Made by a program: the position numbers and the translations under genes
Notes under the pieces: model-generated
What the model was told of the DNA's origin: nothing
Database searches by the model: none
The model's input: the letters and a program-made list of their open reading frames with translations, nothing else
Source: JAAXGI01 sp963579625
GTDB lineage: Bacteria; Gemmatimonadota; Gemmatimonadetes; Longimicrobiales; Gaopeijiaceae
Assembly (NCBI GenBank): GCA_963579625.1
Contig: CAUZHN010000067.1
Span: 1-12,873, forward strand
Direction: 5' to 3'
Length of the DNA stretch: 12,873 bases
Shown here: one piece after another, positions 4,599 through 12,873 of the stretch
Numbering within the stretch: the first letter of the stretch is position 1
Layout: each line of letters starts with the position of its first letter

Positions 4599-7229
4599 AT
4601 GCGGTACATCCGACTAACAGTGCTGCTGCTACTCGCAGCGTGTGGAGATGCTGGGACTACTCCTACCACCCCGTCAGCTCAGCCGACTCCCGTCGTGGCC
4701 TTGATCACGATGTCACCTACGAGCCTCAGCTTCGCCTCTTTTGGACAAACTCAGCAGCTCACTGCTACCGTCAAAGACCAGAACGACGCAACGATGAGCG
4801 GTGCCAGCGTGGCATGGGCTACAAACGCTTCGTACGTTGCGACGGTTTCATCATCTGGGCTGGTCACCTCGGTAGGCAATGGCTCTGCCAGGATCACGAC
4901 AACGTCTGGTACAGCCACCGCAACCGCAGCGGTGACTGTCGCTCAATTGGTAGCGACTATTGAGCTATCGCATACACTGCTCACCTTAACATCGCTGAGT
5001 AATACGAGTCAGCTTTCCGCTACGGTCAAGGACGAGAACGGCAACGAGATCAGTGCTGTCGCTCTCGGCTGGTCTACATCGGATACCACCGTAGCCACAG
5101 TTTCGTCAGCTGGTCTGGTCACGGCAGTCGGGAACGGAACAGCCACGATCACGGCTGCCTCAGGTGCAATCAGTGCGACGGCTGAAATCACGGTCACTCA
5201 GGGCGGACTATCCGTAGACCCGATCACGGTTACCTGGACTGAGGGTGGGGCTGCCACGATCACCGGCACAGGTTTTAGTGCAACTCCGTCGAGCAATTCG
5301 GTCACTCTTGATACGCAACCGACGACCATCACGTCGGCCAGCACAACACAACTTACGGTCATCGTTCCGACATTCGCCTGTAAGCCGTCGCGCATGACAG
5401 ACCTAGTGGTGACAGTCGGGAACGAAAGCACTACAGCAACCGTCGGAGTGAAGCCAAACAGAACAATTTGGGATCTCAATGTGGGTGGCGGCGTCTATAC
5501 GACCTCGACTGACTGTATCAACCTCGACGCCGGGAGTGGCTCAGAAAAGTATATTGTAGGTGTGTTTTCGAGTTCGGAGAGTCCGGCCTCACTCACTGCT
5601 TATATCCAGACTGCCTTCGCGGGCAGCACTCTAGAGGCTGAGGCGGCTCCTGATATGCTGATCGCGAGCGAGGACATTGTCCACTTCGAAGCTCCGATCA
5701 TCACAGTCGGCGATCAACCGGCGGCCACCCACGCTCCTCCGCAGAAACTGTTGATAGATCCCGAGTATGAAGCTGCTAGAATCGGTCAAGCAGAAGCAGA
5801 GGCTCGCCTTTGGGAAGAAGAGCGTCGGACGAGGGATCGCTTAGCCTCGATAGAAACACATCCCCGAGTCATGCCTGCTGCGATGGAAGCAGCCATACTG
5901 GGGATACCAGTACGTAGTGTGGGGGACACCATACCGATCCGGGTTTGGGATAGTGGAAATCTCTGTCGGCCCAGCAGTTGGCCGGGCTACAACGGCACGT
6001 ATACACAGATAAGTGCTGTGGTGCGACACATCGGCACCTCCGCGATCTACATGGAAGACATAGCGAATCCGCTTACAGAGTCCTTCACGGCGGCGGAATA
6101 CGGTGCCTGGGATGCGACCTTCAGTGGCACGACCCTACCCACACTCACGAATTACTTCGGCGCCTTGGTGGACGAAATCCCAATCAATGGCATGGCAAGT
6201 GACACCCTGGGCCTGGATGGAGAGGGACGGATCGGTGTGATCATCACAAAGGAAGTCAACAAGAAAGAAACTTGGAACGGATTCGTAAACCCTTACGATC
6301 TTTGGGCGACGAGTTCCTGTCCCATTAGTAACCAAGCAGAAGTGTTCTATGGTGTCGCTCCAGATCCAGCGGGGGTTCATGGAAAAGTTCGTACCAAGGA
6401 GCAGGTAAGCGACTTAATACCCGCACTTATCGCACACGAAGTGACTCATATTCTGCAGAACACTCAGAGATATTACCACGGTGCTGCAAGGAAGGCACGA
6501 TGGGAGATCGAGGGGGGTGCCACGCTGGCAGAACAACTTGTGGGCAATGCGGTCCTCGGCCACGGAGGATCTGGGCAGAATCTAGGTAGAACACAATTCA
6601 TTGAAGGCTATAATGACCGGTGGTACAAGTGGGCCCCTGGCCTGAGACGTTACTTCGGATACTCGAGTTCAGGGAGGGTGGAGTACGCCCCTGAGCAGTG
6701 CTCATGGCTGGGCAATGAAGACGATGGTAACACTGGACCGTGCACGGTCAGGGAAGTCTATGATGTGCCATCCATGCTTCTCCGTTTCATTCTAGATTGG
6801 TATGGTCCGGGTTATACCGGCGGTGAGGCTGCCCTAATGCGCGACCTGACGAGTTCTGCCCAGACCGGCTACGATAACTTAGTCACGACGACCGGTGCCG
6901 AGAGGATTGGCTTTATTCAGACTCTCTTTGGCCTGAACCTGTACTCTGATGGCCGTGCCGGAGTGTATCAGGGCAGTTATACCAAAGCACTTACCTCCTG
7001 GGATCTAACACCAATTATTAATCTTTTTGCGAGTCCATGGGGTCGACTTCAGCCCTATACTAGCTCGTCCGCGGAGCCGGTTGGAGGCCACTCCGTCAGG
7101 GGCGGATCCACGGCCTACCTCGAGTGGGAGCCACCGAGCCCGCACGCACCGACCAGTCTCAGAATCAGAGCTCCGTCAGGGGGAGGGCTTCCCGATCAAA
7201 TAGGCATGTGGATCTACCGTATCCAATGA
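4599..7229 (+). CDS. Big2/IPT-like lipoprotein with C-terminal zinc metallopeptidase domain
   Basis: An 876-residue surface or periplasmic protein. Residues 1-15 are a lipoprotein signal (LLLLLAAC, lipid-carrying Cys15). Next comes a Thr/Pro linker, then two Big2-type immunoglobulin-like domains (about 33-116 and 118-200), each with the typical 'LTATVKD...VATVSSxGLVT.VGNGxAxIT' pattern. An IPT/TIG-like domain follows (about 203-285, ITGTGFSATPSSNSVTL), then a mixed linker with a charged helix (about 385-420). The catalytic part has HEVTH at 613-617 (LIPALIAHEVTHILQ) and WEIEGGATLAEQ at 635-646, whose Glu638 fits the third zinc ligand of a gluzincin; the order recalls M30-type (hyicolysin-like) peptidases. 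It probably cleaves extracellular proteins or peptides. The start is weakly supported by AGGA close before the ATG. The stop overlaps the next start by ATGA. Confidence 0.85.
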   Translation: MRYIRLTVLLLLAACGDAGTTPTTPSAQPTPVVALITMSPTSLSFASFGQTQQLTATVKDQNDATMSGASVAWATNASYVATVSSSGLVTSVGNGSARITTTSGTATATAAVTVAQLVATIELSHTLLTLTSLSNTSQLSATVKDENGNEISAVALGWSTSDTTVATVSSAGLVTAVGNGTATITAASGAISATAEITVTQGGLSVDPITVTWTEGGAATITGTGFSATPSSNSVTLDTQPTTITSASTTQLTVIVPTFACKPSRMTDLVVTVGNESTTATVGVKPNRTIWDLNVGGGVYTTSTDCINLDAGSGSEKYIVGVFSSSESPASLTAYIQTAFAGSTLEAEAAPDMLIASEDIVHFEAPIITVGDQPAATHAPPQKLLIDPEYEAARIGQAEAEARLWEEERRTRDRLASIETHPRVMPAAMEAAILGIPVRSVGDTIPIRVWDSGNLCRPSSWPGYNGTYTQISAVVRHIGTSAIYMEDIANPLTESFTAAEYGAWDATFSGTTLPTLTNYFGALVDEIPINGMASDTLGLDGEGRIGVIITKEVNKKETWNGFVNPYDLWATSSCPISNQAEVFYGVAPDPAGVHGKVRTKEQVSDLIPALIAHEVTHILQNTQRYYHGAARKARWEIEGGATLAEQLVGNAVLGHGGSGQNLGRTQFIEGYNDRWYKWAPGLRRYFGYSSSGRVEYAPEQCSWLGNEDDGNTGPCTVREVYDVPSMLLRFILDWYGPGYTGGEAALMRDLTSSAQTGYDNLVTTTGAERIGFIQTLFGLNLYSDGRAGVYQGSYTKALTSWDLTPIINLFASPWGRLQPYTSSSAEPVGGHSVRGGSTAYLEWEPPSPHAPTSLRIRAPSGGGLPDQIGMWIYRIQ

Positions 7230-7780
7230 GACTGATCCCTCTCTTCCTGCTCGCTACAGTGTCCTATTCAGTGGGATCAGCTGTCCAATCTGTTTCCGTG
7301 GCATCGCCCCAGCCCTGACTCACAGGCAGGGTGTTTTCCGTGGGCACGGATTTCGCACCAGCTACGATTCTGCGTCTGAACAATGGATAAGTGACGCACA
7401 TCACCGGAGACAGCGCAGCCAGGAAAGGCTGTTGACCGGTGCACTTGTGACTGTGTGCGGTCCCATAACGACAGGTGCGACCGCAATCGAAGTTGAGTCC
7501 TTGGAGCTGCGCACGGCCGATGGCATGACAGCTTATTGGGACATGCCAGAGCAGGCCGGTAGAGGCTGGAAGCTTCAACGCGATGGTAAGCGGTGCCCCC
7601 ATCCTGCTCTCTGGCGCGCCTGAGCAACTGCGTGAGGGCGAAGGATCTCTTGTCTGGGTTGCCCCGAGCTGGGCAGATCAATCCTTTTCGGTCAAATCAT
7701 TTGGGCTATTGGAGGGACAGAGAGCTTTGCACGGCATCACAATGCCTCTGAGAGTTACCAATATAGACCAGATCACATGA
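7226..7780 (+). pseudogene. Broken gene for a small secreted protein, overlapping the metallopeptidase gene
   Basis: The ATG at 7226 overlaps the preceding TGA (ATGA), a classic coupled start, and gives a signal peptide, MRLIPLFLLATVSYSVGSA. The frame then meets TGA at 7316, yet coding-like sequence continues in the same frame (LTGRVFSVGTDFAPATILRL) past TAA at 7388. It then moves to another frame at about 7432 (ALVTVCGPITTGATAIEVES, ELRTADGMTAYWDMPEQAG) and back at about 7583 (GAPILLSGAPEQLREGEGSL, VWVAPSWADQSF), ending at TGA 7778-7780. Joined, this would be an exported protein of about 180 residues of no family I recognise. Two or more nonsense changes plus two frame changes indicate decay; clustered sequencing errors are the alternative. 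Tight coupling suggests the product once worked with the peptidase, for example as an inhibitor or chaperone, but that is inference. Confidence 0.6.
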
Positions 7781-7942
7781 CTCGACCCAAACAGTTGTAT
7801 CCTGGATCGACATCGAGACCTGGAGTGGAGGGCAGAAGGAAGTCGATCTGGATTTCCCTGGCGCTTACGATCTTCCCTCCCTTACTCTTTCATTACGATG
7901 ACGGATCCTCACCCAGTAAAGAGCAGACGCGAGGAAGCTTAT

Positions 7943-9010
7943 ATGGCAAGTAAGAGAAGGCGTTTCGTCGGATGGCGTGCATGCGTCATGCTGATGATCA
8001 TGGTCTTTGGGCCGGCGTTACATGCACAATTGAACGTACCACAATACGAGGTCGACCGATTCTGGCCGAAACCCCTTCCGGACAGTTGGATTCTTGGAGG
8101 GTTGGCGGACGTATGTGTAGACGCGCAGGATCACGTGTTTATCCTCAATCGCCAAAATGTGCTTCCAGAGGAATTGAACTCCGGATCCCTAGCTCCATCT
8201 ATCATTGAGTTTGACGTGGCTGGCAACGTGGTCAACTCGTGGGGCGACCCAGAATTGCTGGACCCTCGCCTGCACGGCTGTCATTTCGATGCAGACAACA
8301 ATGTGTGGATTGCCAGTGCGCCGTCCGGCATGGTACAGAAATACTCTCATGACGGTAATCTCCTGTTTCAGATCGGAACCAAGGGTGTGCTTGATTCCTC
8401 GGATGGTACGATCAGCGGAACAGGTCTGAATTCAGACGCAGCGCGGTTTTTCACGCCAGCTAGCGTCTACGTGGATCCTGAGAACGGAGATGTCTACGTA
8501 GCCGACGGAGAGGGACGAGGGACGAACAGGCGCATCGCAGTGATGGATCGCGAGGGGCGCTTTCTCCGCCAGTGGCAGCCTGAGGGAATGGAGACGGTCC
8601 ACTGTATGGCAGGAGCGAGCGATGGCTTTATCTACGTGTGCAATCGTGAAAACTCTAGGATACAGGTATATGATCAAAGTGGCAGTTTCATCAGGAACAT
8701 CGAAGTGCCGTGGCAACCATACACGCCACTGGTAGATGGTGAAACGAGGCGTGAGGCCGGGGCGGCTACGTCGCTGGCCCTTTCTCGAGATCCCAACCAA
8801 GAGCGAATATACGTTGTCAACCAAGACAACGACCGAATTCAAATCATCGATAGGCAGACTGGACGTACCCTGTCGACTTTTGGCGGTGGCGTAGGGCATT
8901 CCCCGGGTCAATTTGATCAGGCTCACGGCATCGCCGTGGACTCAGAGGGAAGCGTATATGTCACCGAAAACCGGGGCGCGAGGATTCAGAGGTTCACTAT
9001 TGTCCGATGA
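7943..9010 (+). CDS. Secreted NHL-repeat six-bladed beta-propeller protein
   Basis: A 355-residue exported protein. The signal peptide runs MASKRRRFVGWRACVMLMIM to about ALHAQ, followed by a mature start typical of this group (VDRFWPKPLPDSWILGG). NHL-type blades then repeat the pattern 'xFDxxGNxxxSWG...DxxNNVWIA': for example YVDPENGDVYVADG, VMDREGRFLRQWQPEG, DGFIYVCNRENSRIQVYDQS, DNDRIQIIDRQTG and GIAVDSEGSVYVTENRGARI. Similar proteins are often annotated as peptidyl-alpha-hydroxyglycine alpha-amidating lyase-like from fold resemblance; catalysis here is not shown. I chose ATG at 7943 (GAGGA about 8 bases before it) over ATG at 7898 because it puts the signal peptide at the N terminus. The 160 bases before it hold no feature I can name. 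It converges with the DUF1499 gene. Confidence 0.85.
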   Translation: MASKRRRFVGWRACVMLMIMVFGPALHAQLNVPQYEVDRFWPKPLPDSWILGGLADVCVDAQDHVFILNRQNVLPEELNSGSLAPSIIEFDVAGNVVNSWGDPELLDPRLHGCHFDADNNVWIASAPSGMVQKYSHDGNLLFQIGTKGVLDSSDGTISGTGLNSDAARFFTPASVYVDPENGDVYVADGEGRGTNRRIAVMDREGRFLRQWQPEGMETVHCMAGASDGFIYVCNRENSRIQVYDQSGSFIRNIEVPWQPYTPLVDGETRREAGAATSLALSRDPNQERIYVVNQDNDRIQIIDRQTGRTLSTFGGGVGHSPGQFDQAHGIAVDSEGSVYVTENRGARIQRFTIVR

Positions 9011-9202
9011 CTGCGGACGGGAGGATGGGTTGTTAGCAGGATCGTTCGGGTTTAGGTGGTGGATGGGGGAACTCAAGTGTCATATCAGTCATATTGTCCG
9101 CCATGGACCGTTCGGGATGCCGGCAGACAATGATGAGTTGGCTACCCTGGTAGTGATAACGCGAAGATCCCGCGTGCGGTGATCACAGTCAGGAAAACTG
9201 GA

Positions 9203-9227
9203 CCGGGCCTGGTAGGGGTCAGCCCGG
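9203..9227. terminator. GC-rich inverted repeat at a convergent gene end
   Basis: CCGGGC (9203-9208) pairs with GCCCGG (9222-9227) around a 13-base loop, overlapping the stop of the DUF1499 gene. It may terminate transcription from one or both sides, but there is no T-run. The rest of 9011-9218 holds no gene that I can see. Confidence 0.25.
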
Positions 9228-9755
9228 CTCCTCTACGACCAGTACACCTGCGTCTCGCAAGGCCCTTCTGAATCGCTCCACCCGCCTCCTATTCACACCC
9301 AGGTCTCCCCTTCCCAGACGTGACGCCGACCGTACGACCAGCTCTGAGCCTTCGTCGGGTAGCCAGAAGAGCTCCAGATCGTCGACGTATCGGAAGATCC
9401 GGCTGGTCTCTTCGGCATGCAGATAGCTGTCAGTAGAGGTGATGATCATCGTACGCGGCATCTGCGCGACGACGTCCTGGACTTTCTCCCACGCGTACGT
9501 CGCCTGGGGATCGAGCGCGATGCGATGCATGCCTTCCGGCACGCCGTCGGTCGTGTGTACGCAGTTTGGGGTAGGAGGACAAGGGGCCAACTTTCCGTCA
9601 GCTACGCCGAGTGTCGCAGGAGGCGTTCCCCTGCACCCAGCGAGTGCTATTCCCAGAATCAGGATGCCCGGCGTCTTGAAAGCAAAGCGCTTCTGGGCCT
9701 CGCCCTCCTGTGTCGGGTTCCTCCCCTCTCGGGTGTCTTTAAGGGCACCTGACAC
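9219..9755 (-). CDS. DUF1499 domain lipoprotein
   Basis: The core is a DUF1499 domain. Its signature LAPCPPTPNCV comes just after the lipoprotein signal, followed by AWEKVQDVVAQMPRTMIITS, the 'Y.HAE..SRIFRYVDDLE' stretch (YLHAEETSRIFRYVDDLE), and ending VRSASRLGRGDLGVNRRRVE, the family's most conserved end. The function of DUF1499 is unknown. The membrane signal KTPGILILGIALAGC has a lipobox (LAGC), so the protein is probably anchored in the envelope. The start is uncertain: no ATG, GTG or TTG lies right before the signal. GTG at 9755 leaves a long charged leader of about 27 residues, and TTG at 9848 an even longer one. A nearby AGGAGG (about 9707-9712) has no start codon behind it, so the original start may have been lost by mutation. 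Family call firm, start weak. Confidence 0.75.
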   Translation of the reverse strand: MSGALKDTREGRNPTQEGEAQKRFAFKTPGILILGIALAGCRGTPPATLGVADGKLAPCPPTPNCVHTTDGVPEGMHRIALDPQATYAWEKVQDVVAQMPRTMIITSTDSYLHAEETSRIFRYVDDLELFWLPDEGSELVVRSASRLGRGDLGVNRRRVERFRRALRDAGVLVVEEPG

Positions 9756-9874
9756 CTTACGTCTTGGAGAGACGAGGATCACTATGTCTTCCGCGAACAC
9801 GCGAAGGCAGGCGTGGATCCGCAACAGGGTAGTTCTTTTCGGCCCCAACTTCGTTGACCTTAGCGCTTAGCCGA

Positions 9875-9926
9875 CCAGGGTGGACCTGGGTCCGGGATCT
9901 AGGGACATGGTTGCCTTTATCGGACC
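9875..9926 (-). terminator. Inverted repeats at the end of the paraoxonase-like gene
   Basis: GGACC-TG-GGTCC (9882-9893), CCAGG/CCTGG (9875-9889) and GGTCCG/CGGACC (9889-9894 with 9921-9926) overlap around the stop at 9917. Several pairings compete and none is followed by a T-run, so a transcription end is only possible. Confidence 0.25.
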
Positions 9927-10948
9927 GGGGCTGGAAAGCGAGCAATCCTGTTACCTCCGGCGACCCCGCCAACCCATATTTCGTCCCCAACCTGAATGGC
10001 GACGGTGCCAAGTATTAAGAGGTCATTCGAAGGATAGCGTACTACTTCATCAGCGGTGAGGCTCTGCAAATCAACCCGCGCAACCCGCGATGTCACCCCA
10101 TCGCACTGCCTCTGGCCGATGCATTCCCCGATCGCCGCTCGCGTTGGCCCGACATGACCGGCGGCAAGCAACGTTTCTCCGGGTCCCCACCGGACGTTGT
10201 CGATATGAAACCCGACCTCCACGGCGTCTGTCTGGACCGGCATCCGTCCACGTGACAAGCGGATCAACGACTGGCTTCCATAGCCACCGACATAAAACCA
10301 CCGACCATCTCGAGAGATCTCCAGTCCGTTCGGACCGATCCCCTCGCTGCCGGGCACGCGACTCCACTCAGCATGTGGACTCCATTCCCACACGTCGCCC
10401 GTTCGAGGACTCGTTGCCGCGAAGCCACCTTCCGGAAGAGCTACCACGGAATTCAGAGAAAGGGCATCTGGCGCCACGGCGCATCCCACCCAGGTGAGGA
10501 TGGGGACGGCAGCGCCCATAGCGAGCTCGAAGACTTCAATCGCTTCCCGACCTCCATGGCCAACGACATAAAGGGTGTGGCGCCCATTTTCACCGGGGCG
10601 CAGATTGAGGCCGTGTGGCCTGAACTCCCGCGACACGGGGCCCGGACAACTGCCATAGGTCATGGTGTCGTGTCGAAATCGAGACGTGACGGTTGGAAAG
10701 AGAATGGTGGACGTGTAGTCACGGGTATCCGCCAGATAGAGGTGTCCTTCATCAACCATGCTCGACACGACGACCCAAGGGGACTGTGGGACGGGCGCGA
10801 GATCTTCTGGGCTAACCGGCCCACACAGAAACCGAACCTCGCCATCCGAATCGCAGTCTTGAGTTTGTTCTGTTCCGGCTACCAGCCACAACATGCCGAT
10901 CGCCAGCGTGCCAATGACTGTCGGTGTCTTCATCGGATGATTATGCAC
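9917..10948 (-). CDS. Secreted paraoxonase / SMP-30-like beta-propeller protein
   Basis: A 343-residue exported protein with a signal segment TPTVIGTLAIGMLWLVAGT. The body has the landmarks of the paraoxonase/SMP-30 (gluconolactonase-like) calcium-dependent six-bladed propellers: FRPHGLNLRPGENGRHTLYV (compare PHGI... in paraoxonases), EAIEVFEL, LNSVVALPEGGFAAT (the LNDIVA calcium-ligand strand, with Ser where Asp is usual), GPNGLEISRDGRWFYVGGYG (ANGI.IS.D...) and HIDNVRW (the DN pair of the active-site face). Members hydrolyse lactones or esters; the Asp-to-Ser change leaves activity uncertain. GTG at 10948 has AGGA 4 bases upstream; ATG at 10933 is the other candidate and puts the signal nearer the N terminus. 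It lies 41 bp downstream of the LVIVD gene on the same strand, so the two are probably co-transcribed. Confidence 0.75.
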   Translation of the reverse strand: MHNHPMKTPTVIGTLAIGMLWLVAGTEQTQDCDSDGEVRFLCGPVSPEDLAPVPQSPWVVVSSMVDEGHLYLADTRDYTSTILFPTVTSRFRHDTMTYGSCPGPVSREFRPHGLNLRPGENGRHTLYVVGHGGREAIEVFELAMGAAVPILTWVGCAVAPDALSLNSVVALPEGGFAATSPRTGDVWEWSPHAEWSRVPGSEGIGPNGLEISRDGRWFYVGGYGSQSLIRLSRGRMPVQTDAVEVGFHIDNVRWGPGETLLAAGHVGPTRAAIGECIGQRQCDGVTSRVARVDLQSLTADEVVRYPSNDLLILGTVAIQVGDEIWVGGVAGGNRIARFPAPVR

Positions 10949-10989
10949 CTTTTCCTATGCCTCCGCTCGCCCGCACTCTTGCTGGTAGT

Positions 10990-12873
10990 TCATGATTCAG
11001 ACATCGCAAGTCCCCGGAGCGCCTCGATCAATACCCGTACTTTGGGCGCGCCCCTAAACCGCCCTGCTTCTCCCTCCAGTTCTGTGGCAAGCGATGTTAA
11101 TGCGGTGCTCCGGGCCGAACCAGACACTCCCTCTGCAGTGGCCAGCACCTCGCGAACTTCTGAGATCCATGCCGACCCCATCGAGCGCGAGCGCTCGATC
11201 TGATCCACATATGCACCCGCCAAAACGAATGTGTAAGGCCACACGAATTTGGGCTGCCCCTGCGAGTTCAAATAGTCGAGATGAATCGACTTGGCGGCGT
11301 CGATCTCGTTTTGTGACAGCACGTCGCTCGGCGTAAGTTCGAAGATGTCGAGTCCTCTTGAGATCTCTGAGCTTACGAGCACACCGTTGTACCAGTAGAT
11401 CGACCAGCTTCCTCCGAGGCGCATGCGAGTCGCATCGGAGGGACCTCGATCGTGGAAGGCGATTTCTACCGGGTTTCTGGGATCGGTCCAGTCGAAGAGC
11501 GAAATGCCGCCCTGATACCAAGATTGGGCCATGACGTCTCGGCCAGGGATCGGAATCAGCGAGCCATTATGGGCAACGCAGTTCTCAAGGGATGTCTGGG
11601 GCGCGGGCAACTTGTAGTATGACTGGAACTCCATATCCTCACCGTTGACGGTGAAGATAGCATTCGCACCCCACTCCCTGGGATCGCTGGCTCGGCACTT
11701 CGGCCCCCCTCCCCCGCCCCACTCGTCAGTGAAGAGGACTTTCGTTCCGTCATTATTGAATGTGGCGGAGTGCCAGTAAGCAAAATTCGAGTCTGCTACG
11801 GCGCTAAGCCGCTTCGGATCAATGGGGTTCCGGATATCGAGTAGTAGCCCATACCCTCCGCAAGCCCCGCCAGCCAACCCGATCTCCGGGTATACCGTGA
11901 TGTCGTGGCATTGGGTAGGGCCAAGAGTTGGACTGTCCATCGCCGGTAGCGTCAGGAGAAAGTCACGGAACGCGGCACTGTCGGCAGCGGTTGGGACTCC
12001 CGAACCACCCCGGGCGGCAACGAAGCTAGCCAGCCCCTGTTGGACGAAACGGTCGGGAAGCACCTCTGGTTGACCTCCATTGTCGACGATGAACGCTCCT
12101 CCGTCCCGCGCTTCCTGGATTGCGGCAATGTCCTCAGGTGCCAAGCCATGTGTGGCCGGAGGCAGGAGGTCGTTGAAGATCCGGGGCGAGCTTACGATCG
12201 CGGCTTCCTCCGGATTGTCGAGAGGTACCCGGATCACCTCTATCCTGAATAGAGCTGAGTTCGGATCCTGACTCAACGGTACTCCGGAGCAGCCAGGCAG
12301 CTCCTCAGAAGGTCTTACGGGCGCGGATCCGGACACGTAGATATAGACGTTGTCACTGTCGTTTGGATCCTCCAATAGGGTATGGGTGTGGGAGCCTCGA
12401 CAGGTCTGCACATTGGTTAAGTACTCCGGGTTTCGGATGTCGGTAATGTCGAAGATCCGTATGCCCCGCAGTCGATCATGGCTGACCGCTTCGGAGACAC
12501 CCTCCGTTCCGCAGTCGAGTCGGCCGCCCATACCCTCACCCGAAACGAAGAGCAGATTCCTGTAGACGGAGACGTCACTCTGCGATGCAGGACAGACGTA
12601 AGTGACGACGGATACGGGGCGGCTCGGATCCTCGATATTCCACACTTGAACGCCACTATAGTTGCCCTGGATAGCGTACTCCCCTATAAAAGCCAGGTCC
12701 GAATTCGTGGCACCGACGAAGGGCTCCTCAGGCGGCGTGCTTGATAAGACACGCAGGTTCCAAATGGCCTCTGCGGCGTCAAAGAGCCCGGCTTCTAGAC
12801 CTACCCGGGGATCCGGACTTGGCGGTGTAACCCTGAGTGAGGAGGCCACGACAGATACACCAGTTTCGGGCGT
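10990..12873 (-). CDS. LVIVD-repeat beta-propeller protein, N terminus beyond the window
   Basis: The frame is open to the right edge, so the first codons, including the expected signal peptide, lie outside; 627 residues are visible. Near the visible start it reads PDPRVGLEAGLFDAAEAIWN, then LVIVD-type blades with the recurring 'VxVWNIEDPSRPVSV / IRIFDITDIRNPEYL / GLLLDIRNPIDPKRL / ISLFDWTDPRNPVEI' pattern, each a strand with D-x-x-x-P. Also visible are CRGSHTHTLLEDP, YWHSATFNNDGTKVLFTDEW followed by five Gly and PKC, and VAHNGSLIPIPG; these His/Asp-rich loops face one side and may bind metal. The C terminus after about residue 525 is helical (WPYTFVLAGAYVDQIERS). Such proteins are exported or surface-located; the function is not established. 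GTG at 12847-12849 is not the start because the domain pattern and open frame extend beyond it. Confidence 0.85.
   Translation of the reverse strand, partial: TPETGVSVVASSLRVTPPSPDPRVGLEAGLFDAAEAIWNLRVLSSTPPEEPFVGATNSDLAFIGEYAIQGNYSGVQVWNIEDPSRPVSVVTYVCPASQSDVSVYRNLLFVSGEGMGGRLDCGTEGVSEAVSHDRLRGIRIFDITDIRNPEYLTNVQTCRGSHTHTLLEDPNDSDNVYIYVSGSAPVRPSEELPGCSGVPLSQDPNSALFRIEVIRVPLDNPEEAAIVSSPRIFNDLLPPATHGLAPEDIAAIQEARDGGAFIVDNGGQPEVLPDRFVQQGLASFVAARGGSGVPTAADSAAFRDFLLTLPAMDSPTLGPTQCHDITVYPEIGLAGGACGGYGLLLDIRNPIDPKRLSAVADSNFAYWHSATFNNDGTKVLFTDEWGGGGGPKCRASDPREWGANAIFTVNGEDMEFQSYYKLPAPQTSLENCVAHNGSLIPIPGRDVMAQSWYQGGISLFDWTDPRNPVEIAFHDRGPSDATRMRLGGSWSIYWYNGVLVSSEISRGLDIFELTPSDVLSQNEIDAAKSIHLDYLNSQGQPKFVWPYTFVLAGAYVDQIERSRSMGSAWISEVREVLATAEGVSGSARSTALTSLATELEGEAGRFRGAPKVRVLIEALRGLAMSES

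Noticed and set aside
4511..4963. 150-codon plus-strand frame with a hydrophobic start (GGGTLLAVLLATLSLAWV)
   Set aside because: Most of it overlaps the metallopeptidase gene in another frame, and it reads as low-quality protein after the first 25 codons.
9417..9870. Plus-strand open frames of 111 and 143 codons
   Set aside because: They lie opposite the DUF1499 gene, whose conserved domain is clear; these are antisense shadows.
10373..11203. 276-codon plus-strand frame
   Set aside because: It is antisense to the paraoxonase-like and LVIVD genes, both with recognisable domain patterns, and has no family or signal of its own.

Overview
The window looks like accessory chromosome from a moderately GC-rich, free-living, Gram-negative-type bacterium. 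The best guess is a marine or soil Gemmatimonadota-like lineage. This rests on protein style only: a lipoprotein with tandem Big2-like domains, an LVIVD-repeat protein, a secreted NHL propeller of the 'FWPKPLP' type and many secreted proteins. No rRNA or other marker gene is present, so the assignment is inference.

Region 1 (1-about 4510) holds short, mostly unrelated genes. It starts with the 3' end of a serine hydrolase (+) and a badly frameshifted N-terminal piece of a sulfatase (+). Then come a YwqK/MORN-type protein (-), a secreted cupin (-), a GNAT acetyltransferase (-), an unrecognised 115-residue protein (+) and an AlkA-type DNA glycosylase (-). Nearly every gap here carries a copy, good or degenerate, of one roughly 60-100 bp repeat. 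Three copies also preserve a stem-loop whose arm sequences differ but still pair. I see no copy in the remaining 8.3 kb. The layout recalls an integron-style cassette array, but I found no convincing attC core boxes and no integrase, so the nature of the repeat is open. It is the most interesting feature of the window.

Region 2 (4599-7780, +) holds a large Big2/IPT-like lipoprotein ending in a zinc metallopeptidase domain (HEVTH, then a downstream Glu). Its stop overlaps by ATGA the start of a secreted-protein gene that is broken by stops and frameshifts.

Region 3 (7943-12873) holds a secreted NHL-type propeller (+), a DUF1499 lipoprotein (-), a paraoxonase/SMP-30-like secreted propeller (-) and an LVIVD-repeat propeller (-) that runs off the right edge. 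The last two are 41 bp apart on one strand and are probably co-transcribed. These are envelope or exported proteins without an obvious shared pathway.

At least two genes are clearly decayed (504-725 and 7226-7780). No tRNA, rRNA, CRISPR array, transposase, integrase or phage gene was seen.
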